The position numbers and the translations under genes were made by a program. The notes under the pieces were generated by a model that worked only from the letters and a program-made list of their open reading frames with translations, made no database searches and had not been told where the DNA came from. Shown in pieces: positions 1 to 64,000 of a stretch of 64,000 bases of DNA. The stretch covers positions 27,555,298 to 27,619,297 of the forward strand of contig NC_088880.1 of NCBI RefSeq assembly GCF_032884065.1, in the 5' to 3' direction. This stretch comes from Artemia franciscana (Eukaryota > Arthropoda > Branchiopoda > Anostraca > Artemiidae). How positions within the stretch are numbered: position 1 is the first letter of the stretch; each line of letters begins with the position of its first letter.

Positions 1-3000
1 CCTACCCCTCTTTTGCGACAAATAATGTTTTAATTCTTGTATTTATCCCTTGTTATCAAATATTTTTTCTATCAAGGACTAAGTGAGATAGATATTGCAG
101 GGTCATAAATTTTGAAGCTTCACATACACCCCCCTCCCCGCTCATTTTTTAACTTTCCCTCATAACATTATAGAGACATATGGATTTTCCGGTAAAATAT
201 TACGTAAAATTATGCATTAAAACATAAAGCAAAAGTAAAAAGAACTAAACGGCGTAAATCCTGATTAGGTACTTCATTTGCGCGTACAATATTAAGGTAT
301 GTGTTTGCAGAAATATCACTAAGTACAGGGGCGGATCTAGAATAAAATCTTAGTGGGGGGGGGGGGGGCAAAGTGGCAAGGCTACCAATAGTTGACCGAA
401 TTGGCAAGAGAATCAATCTTGGGATGTCCCCAATTCATCCCCACATCTGCCAATGATTAAGTAGAAGTTCATTGATCAAAATCTATCTTTTTTGAGATTT
501 ACGCTACAGAATAAAATGGGCTATAATTATATGCCTAGAAACGGTGCTATTTGTTAGAGGGCTACAATCTTGTAACCGTCTCCTTGTGACAAAAAATTGT
601 AACTTCCTTGATTTATGATACATTTTCAAAAAAATTTCTACTAGAAACCAAGTACGATAAAAATTGAAGGGTCATAAATCACACACTTCTTCATAAGGCA
701 AATTCAGCGTGTTTTAGTCACGGGGTATATGAATTAAAAATAAAGAAAGCCATTAAATAAACTTAAACACAAAATCTATTTGCTCTCCCCTCCTTTTCCT
801 GTGTTACTTTGTTTATCTGTCTAATTCTATTTAATTCATCTAAACAACTTCCCAATAGAAGTATGAGAATTAGGATCTGAGCCCCTAGAAGCACACAAAC
901 CTATAATGAGTCTATGGTCTTTGAAAGGTTCATACTAAAAAATGAATTAACTGTTACTTACATATGTTTGAATATTGTAGATTATTGATTCTCATTTGAT
1001 TATTGATAATTATTATTTGGTTGTTGATTCTTTGTAGCTCTTTAGAAAATGTTGCACATTAACCATCCAGCGAGAATTTTTCAAAATATCTGATTCTAAA
1101 TTCCGACCAACAGTTATAACGTTTAGTCTCGCGAGCTCCGTCATGGTCTTTTCTTGAAGAGATGTTTCGTTCAAGTCCAGCAAATGTTTTGAAAGTTGTG
1201 GTCATCCAAGCTTTTTTTATTTTTGCTTTTGTTTTTCCCTGTGCTTCTGCACAGTAACCAAGCCAAGTCCTATTTTAGTACGCCTCTTACCATCTTTCAC
1301 AAGATACTTTTGTGAACTAACTTGGCCAACTTCTTCTTTAATTTCCTTTCTCGTCTTTCAAAATTGTTGACCGCGACCTAATTTGACAGAGCCCTGCTAT
1401 TTACATAATGTGTTGAAGCATTAACTTGTGACTAATGTTGTAAAATTACCGTAAAATAAAAACTCGGTAAGTAAAATTGGTAAAATAAGGTATAATAAGG
1501 TGAAATTGGTAAAAAAAAGGTAAAATTAGGTACTCCCTAGGAAATACAGGGTAAAGTTTGTGTTTTAGAGTTGTTTATAGCTGCGAGACTGATTGATCGC
1601 TTTTAATGATAAAATTTACTTAATGATTTTTTAATGATAAGATTTACTGATTGATCGCTTCTAAAGCATCACTTGCAGTTTCTAGTGAAATTTCTAAGCG
1701 ATTCTGATTTTCCTGGGCTTGAAAAAGGTAATTCTTCTTCATCTGGAGTTTAATAAATTTAACTAACGGTCTAGTTTATCCCTTTGGTAATCTTTTGCCT
1801 AGAGCAATACCTCAGCAATCGGACAGCAATCGGACTAAAGCCTCAGCAATCGGGCAGTGCCTCATTTCGGACATCTGTATTGTAAGAAAAAAAAATCCAC
1901 TTTACCATTATTTAGGACTAAAATCACATTAGTCCTTTTTTTCTATATTTAAACTTAAGAAATGTTACACTAACAGCCTTGCTTATTTAAATAGCCGTAT
2001 TCAGCCACTCTCCTTATATCCTATACATGTTATTTTTCATCTATTTATGAAAGTACCGAATACAAGTAAAAAAAGAGGTTTGTAACACATTGATTAACTA
2101 AGCACTGGATCATAATAGCCGAACATTCAGTCACTTTCACAGTCATTAAGACTGCCATCCACAGGATTTACTTGAAAATGTAGCTCCTCTCCTTCAGGCT
2201 TACATTCTGACTGAGGTGACCATACCTGTCCCAAAGCCCTCCCCTGATTTTTCCGGTATCAACGGTAAGGTATCAGCGAAATATGTAAAATACCGGTAAA
2301 ATGCGTGAATTCCGTAAAATACATAAATTTCGTAAAATAGGTAGAATACAAATTTTACAAGGGCTCGTAAAATTACGGTAAAATACGCAAAATGCCCAAA
2401 TTTACCGTGATCAATTTTACCAGTTACAACACTACTTGTGATGTCAACCAAGACAAGTTGTAACGCTGACCGCTTATTACCTGGAGACCCGTAGTCATGC
2501 CCACATATTGAAACTAAGTATGCAACAGTTCAGGAGTTTCCAATATAAAACTGATGGCAACAAGTTTTAGTAGAAACAAATAAACTGTTGAAAATTTCTT
2601 TTTTACATTAATTAATAACTTATAAATAAAAATATAAATATACAATATATAAAGTAAATATATAAAATATATATAAAATATAATATATATAAAATATATA
2701 TATATAATATTATATATATAATACTATATATAAAATATATATAAAATGTAAATATATAAAATATATAAAAGTAAATATAATATATAAGTAAATATACTTA
2801 TAATATAAAAGAAATAACTTAAAAGTCAATTTGTTCATTTAAACACGCTCGACAAGTCCGTGTTAAAACTATTAAACTTATAAGTACCGTTTTCTTAGAT
2901 AACTTGAAATAGAATTTGCGAGAAAAAAGCTTAATTTAGAAAGCCCAGTAAAACAAATAAAATAGCAAACACAGGTTATGTTGCTAGATCAGAGGAACAG

Positions 3001-3200
3001 ACATAATGCAAATGCCTTTATGTGGCTGTTGTCGCTGGACAAGCTAAAAAATATTTAACATGGAAGAGCAGTTTTCTATACCATTCCCCCTTAAAAGCTA
3101 AAATTGTACCACGAAAGTGCTATAGTCTAATGTGCAAGCATAAAATGCTTTGTTCAATTTAGCACGTGTTACAGCTCTACATATAATAAAATACTGCTAC
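1..3200. other. AT-rich sequence upstream of the gene, no coding signal
   Basis: I see no protein-like reading frame here. Degenerate repeats of a GGTAAAATT-type word lie at 1441-1560, and a related word (CGGTAAAATAC-like) recurs at 2240-2430. A TA- and TATAAAA-rich stretch lies at 2600-2820. The promoter of the channel gene may lie here or closer to 4873, but no element can be recognised with confidence. Confidence 0.5.
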
Positions 3201-3244
3201 ACTTTCATGCTACGGGATGCAACCTTGTTAATGGATCGTAAATA

Positions 3245-4060
3245 ATCCTTGTGGAAAATACCCCCGGAAGATACCCCCGTGGAAAATGCCCCCCTCCACG
3301 GAAAATAACCCCAACCCCCGGAAAATACTCTCCCGTGAAAAATACCCTACCGCGAAAAATACTCCCCGGTAAATACCCCCCGTGAAAAATGAGGCTTTCC
3401 AAATTTGAGAATTTTATTTGAGTTTTGTTTATATTTTCCGTGGGGGAAAGAATTTTGTTATTTGTATATTACACACCACTCACTGAAGCACTGTTTTAAA
3501 CTCGAGAGCAAACCGGTTTCTCCATTATTTTCTTTCAGCTTAGCGGGAGACAAAACAAAGACAAGTGACGGAATACATGGAAAATGTATAATTTAGGCTA
3601 TATACTTGCACATAAGGGGTGGGGGGGGGGGTCAGTTCGAAGTAAGAAAACAATTCGTACTTCATAATATGTAGAATAACTGTACCTAACAAATTTTGTA
3701 TGCTGACCCGCTATCCCCCCCTAATGTGCAAATATATAGCCCAAATTCGTTTCTAAAGTAATGGAGAAACTAACAAAGAAACCGGTTTTTTCTCAAGTTT
3801 TACACAGCGGAAACTTGATCGAGTAGCGTATAAAACACAAGTACCAAGATTCCTTCCCCCTACAGAAAAAAAACAAACTCAAATAAAATCCTTAAATTTG
3901 GAAAGCTTTATTTTCCACGTAGGGGTTATTTACCCGGGGTATTTTCCGCGTGGGGTATTTTCCACCGGGGTATATTTTGAGGGTATTTTGCGAGGGAGAT
4001 TATTTTCCTCGGGAGGTATTTTTCGAGTGCTTTTCTGGGGGGGAGAGGTAAACGCCGGGA
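3245..4060. repeat. Foldback element with variant minisatellite arms
   Basis: The left arm (about 3245-3640) and right arm (about 3700-4060) are imperfect reverse complements around a loop of about 60 bp. The outer part of each arm is a short-unit repeat of the form GGAAAATACCCCC. The inner part contains matching unique words: CATTATTTTC / GTAATGGAG on either side of an ACCGGTTT word, and the pair at 3598-3635 and 3702-3740. There is no coding potential. The structure resembles foldback or MITE-type elements; no target duplication was identified. Confidence 0.7.
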
Positions 4061-4872
4061 AGGGGGTAAACAACTAGAATCATATAACAGTTAAGTAGCA
4101 GGAGAAGATTAAAAAAGGCCACGCCCTACTCTCGTTCCAAGCCAATAGCTATTCAGTTCTGTGTCCAAGCTAACGTTCTCAACGTTATTACCCAAAATTC
4201 TGCACTAATTAATATGAGTAATAATACTGTTATATTTCTTATTTTTTATCATTTTTCTAGTTCTGCATGCTGTATTTTTATAATTTTTTTTTGGTTTTGT
4301 TTTGTAATTTAGTATTTTTGGGTGTAAAAAAAACTTACTCGAACCGCCTTTTTATCTTGTAGCAAGGGGGCAATTTTACTGTTTTGTTAATTTTCTTAAT
4401 AGATTTACCAAAAAAAGAAATTTTCAAGGACAACGCTGTAAAAGTTATTGTTCAAAAAGGATGAAAAAGGAGGCAAAAATACCCCTCCCTCCTCCCATTG
4501 GTGCCAATGCATCGTACCTTGTAGCGTGTTTTATCAGCTGAAGGCCAGATCAGCTTCCTCCCAGAGCACAACCATGATTATTATGACAAGAAAACTCTTC
4601 AACATACCGTAAATTATATATCAAAAATAAAAAAAAAATCCTTCTGTTTTCAGACCTTGCCTTCCCCTCTGAATAAAACAGGTGGATAATTATATTTAAG
4701 CTACTAATGAGCATTCATTATAAAAAACAAACAATTTGGTCACTAGTTGTCGTCTCCACCTTAAATTAAGCTTCATCTGACAATCAAAACTTATAATAAA
4801 TTAACACCCACTTCAATACAGTCCTTAAGAAAGTATTTTTAATGAAACCAAAGAACGACCGACAGTCTCTCA

Positions 4873-61735
<56,863 letters not shown>

Positions 61736-62310
61736 AAGTGAATACAAACATGCATTTATTTAGAATATGTATGTTTGGTGGACTTTAATTATAAAACTCA
61801 TTATTGATGATTTACAAACCCTTTTAGTTGATCTTCAGGATAATAATGATAGCCCCACAGGCAGGTGAGAGGGTTCTGGGACAAACTTTCCTCTAAAATG
61901 AAAAGCTTATCCTGATTTGTTTTTTATATTCCTATATTTTGCTGTTAATTCACATTTCTTTCTGAACAAATTATTAATGGGAAAAGTTCCATCCGCAATC
62001 TCAGTTTCGGCAACTAGAATCTTTAGGCTGCTCATAATTTCTGATTGATAGTGTACTATTAAAAAATAAATTTAAATTAGAGACAATCGTATATACTTTT
62101 GATCTTTGAACTGAGTTGGCATAGTTGAAATCCATCTAGGAGAAATTCGTGGAGTTTTTACTGAAAATGAAACATGCTATATATTCACATATATTACTAA
62201 GTTACATTACTTTGCTTAAAAAAATTAACTTCTGAAAAGAAAAAAATAGAACAGCTACTAAGTGTAAAAAGCTACCAAAATTTCAGTCTCTTTTGTTCCT
62301 TAAGTTTTTA
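61736..62310 (+). other. Probable 3' UTR of the channel gene
   Basis: AT-rich, non-coding sequence follows the TGA. An AATAAA hexamer at 62065-62070 is a possible polyadenylation signal. A repeat beginning with a small hairpin starts near 62310, so the transcript probably ends before it. The transcript end is not directly visible. Confidence 0.4.
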
Positions 62311-62556
62311 TGGCACTTGGTATTAACCAAGTGACATTAGCAATCGCAAATTCTGTCGGTCTGTCGGTCCCGGTTTTGCTACTTTAGGCACTTCCAGGTA
62401 AGATAGGACGATGAAATTTGGCAGGCGTATCAAGGACCAGACCAAATTAAATTAGAAATAGTCGTTTTCCCGATTTGACTATCTGGGGGGAGTGGGGGCC
62501 CGTTAATTCGAAAAAAATAGAAAAAATGAAATATTTTTAACTTACGAACGGTTGTG
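62310..62556 (+). repeat. Partial copy of the G-tract array family
   Basis: It starts ATGGCACTTGGTATTAACCA (hairpin) and continues with TCTGTCGGTCTGTCGGTCCC and the following words of the element at 37027. It runs only as far as the first TTAACTTACGAACGG, then stops where an antisense LINE begins. Confidence 0.88.
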
Positions 62557-62560
62557 CTGA

Positions 62561-62809
62561 TTATTTAAAGAAATTTGAGAAGATGGGCAATAAATTGAAG
62601 CTTGTAATGTAAATCCCTTCTGAGTGACTTTTTTTTACAAGTACTGCTGCTCTGTAGAATCTCTTTTCTTCGTCAAACTTCGCAAAAGCTCTAAACTGGT
62701 CCGTTACACCAGGCATTTTTCCAAACTTGCTAATATACGGCTCTTGAAGTAAAAAGATTTCTGGATTTAATCCTACTGGAAATTTCTGTAACTGTGAAGA
62801 TGCCACCAA
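62561..62809 (-). pseudogene. Endonuclease start of the LINE ORF2
   Basis: The frame contains SSQLQKFPVGLNPEIFLLQE followed by PYISKFGKM and RAAVLVKKS. This matches the first blocks of the APE-like endonuclease (the Glu of LQEPY is the catalytic metal-binding residue). The remainder of the endonuclease and the reverse transcriptase are absent because the element is cut at 62557. Confidence 0.82.
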
Positions 62810-62905
62810 AGAATGTTGGAGGTTAATTTTCAGGAATTTTAAAGAGTTAAAGACATGAATATTAGCGGTAGCTTAAGAAAGAGTGCATTTTTAGATATCT
62901 CCTCT

Positions 62906-63145
62906 TTAATTTGACAGTTCAAAGGAGGCATGCAGCTCGCATTTAATATTCTTTCTACAACAAGATACACAAGATGGATGGATGGAATAAGGCAAGGGAC
63001 AATTTTTATAAGTATGGTTCCCCATACACCAGGCACAAGCTTGAGATTTCGTCCACTCGGATGTTGTTTGAACATACCTACAACACTTAGTACAGCGAAT
63101 CAAGTTAATATAGTCATCAGAACAAGTTATCAAATTTGAAACCAC
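62906..63145 (-). pseudogene. ORF1 zinc-knuckle region of the LINE
   Basis: A 79-codon frame has three cysteine-histidine clusters (C-x2-C...H...C types): IRCTKCCRYV, CAWCMGNHTYKNC and CVSCCRKNIKC. These bind the element RNA in related LINE and I-type ORF1 proteins. Upstream and downstream frames are shifted, so it is not functional as it stands. Confidence 0.8.
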
Positions 63146-64000
63146 GTTGATTCAAAAGTTGAGACCGAACCTTTGGACTAATTTCCAATATTACACTGTG
63201 AGACTGCCTTTATTAAAAAAAACGATAACTATATTTAACTTTTCATCATTTTTGATTAGATCTGTAATTGCTCGGTTTGATTACATAATATGCTGAACGC
63301 AATCGTTGCCTTCGCCAAGATCAGTTAGATCATGTAAAATCATTCGGGGTAATCTTTTTTTAGTTCTTTAGGAGTATCTTTTGTGGTCTCGGATTTACTG
63401 GAGAAGACCAACATTGCAGTTTCGAGGTCTCGCTGGGTTTCCATTGATAGGATTATTTTACTGTTTCGGCCTGGCGATACATTCATCGCACATATTTTTT
63501 TTTAATCCTCTCTAATGACTTTTGTAATGTTATACCTTACAGGGTTCATTATTTGTCGTAATTTGGACCAACCTGTAGTTTCAGCATTATGGGCTTATTC
63601 AAGGGGATTTAAAACAAGGCAATAAGTTTCATTGTCTTTGACAACAAGAATTAGATTTCATTGGGTTGTTTAGTGGGACAGTCAGAGGAACTTGAGATTT
63701 TTTGTTTATTTCCATTCGCTGGCAATCGATTCTTTTTGAATATTCATTTTCTCTCCTTAGCAAACAAGCATTTTCTTCATTGATTGAGTGATACAAGAAT
63801 TGTAGGCGGTCACATATTTGAGTGGTGTTCATTTTTCTACCAGGGATTTTTTTTTCCTAAAGCGTCTTTAAGGGTAGCTAATAAGTTGGCAATATTGTCC
63901 ATTTCTTGTGATCCAATCAATTCTTCATCGGAAGATATTTCACTTTCAGGGCAACTCAAGAAGTCAAATATCACACGATCTCTGTCTTAGCTTTGAATCT

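Larger units (their letters stand above)
62557..64000 (-). mobile_element. Non-LTR retrotransposon, ORF1 and start of ORF2, 3'-truncated
   Basis: Read on the minus strand from the right edge, a Gag-like ORF1 with an acidic N-terminus is visible (MDNIANLLATLKDALG near 63910). It continues with a coiled-coil-like stretch (63832-63629) and a cluster of CCHC-type zinc knuckles (63145-62906, with RCTKCCRYV, CAWCMGNHTYKNCPL and CVSCCRKN). The start of ORF2 follows at 62809-62561, with LNPEIFLLQEPY, typical of an apurinic-type endonuclease. Frames break repeatedly. It stops abruptly at 62557 against the repeat to its left and continues beyond the window on its 5' side. Confidence 0.85.

Overview
The window is eukaryotic genomic DNA, about two thirds A+T. 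It has GT-AG introns, very long introns, and a dense mix of Helitrons, non-LTR retrotransposon fragments, tandem arrays and foldback (inverted) repeats. The host gene and the repeat style point to an arthropod. I favour a crustacean (brine-shrimp-like), but that is an inference from general familiarity and not a database match. No bacterial operon, CRISPR array or rRNA is visible.

One host gene organises almost the whole window: a DEG/ENaC (pickpocket-like) sodium-channel subunit on the + strand. Its exons run from an ATG at 4873 to a TGA at 61735. I can place ten exons whose splice phases agree from one to the next: 4873-5099, 9150-9362, 16542-16686, 21445-21537, 25072-25186, 35778-36051, 44015-44074, 51743-51902, 57836-57927 and 61629-61735. 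They cover the N-terminal HG motif, TM1, most of the cysteine-rich extracellular domain, the GxS selectivity filter with TM2, and a very short C-tail. One small exon, carrying the first finger-domain cysteines, is expected between 16687 and 21444 and was not found. About 57 kb of DNA thus holds about 1.5 kb of coding sequence.

The introns hold the rest. Intron 1 has an unassigned 75-codon ORF (5628-5856), a tRNA-derived SINE fused to a LINE 3' end (6975-7681), and an array of about 90-bp units up to exon 2. Intron 2 has a Helitron (10454-12107) abutting a reverse-transcriptase LINE fragment (12111-13325) and a three-copy long tandem repeat (13650-15480). Introns 3/4 and 6 carry three same-orientation copies of an unclassified element of about 1.7 kb with two hairpin modules (17658, 32008, 34034). 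Intron 6 also has a 470-bp palindrome, a tRNA-Lys-like sequence and a 4-kb inverted minisatellite. Intron 7 starts with tandem 132-bp copies of the end of exon 7. It also holds a 3.3-kb G-tract array bounded by short inverted repeats, and a dead duplicate of exon 8. Intron 8 carries head-to-head Helitrons and a decayed CR1/Jockey-type LINE. Intron 9 holds further Helitrons with a T-rich expansion and another inverted array. Downstream of the stop, a repeat related to the G-tract array abuts an antisense non-LTR element (zinc-knuckle ORF1 and endonuclease start) that runs off the right edge.

The most interesting signals are the local exon duplications inside the channel gene (the 132-bp exon 7 array and the dead exon 8 copy), the 75-codon ORF that is in splice phase with exon 1, and the recurring pattern of inverted tandem arrays.
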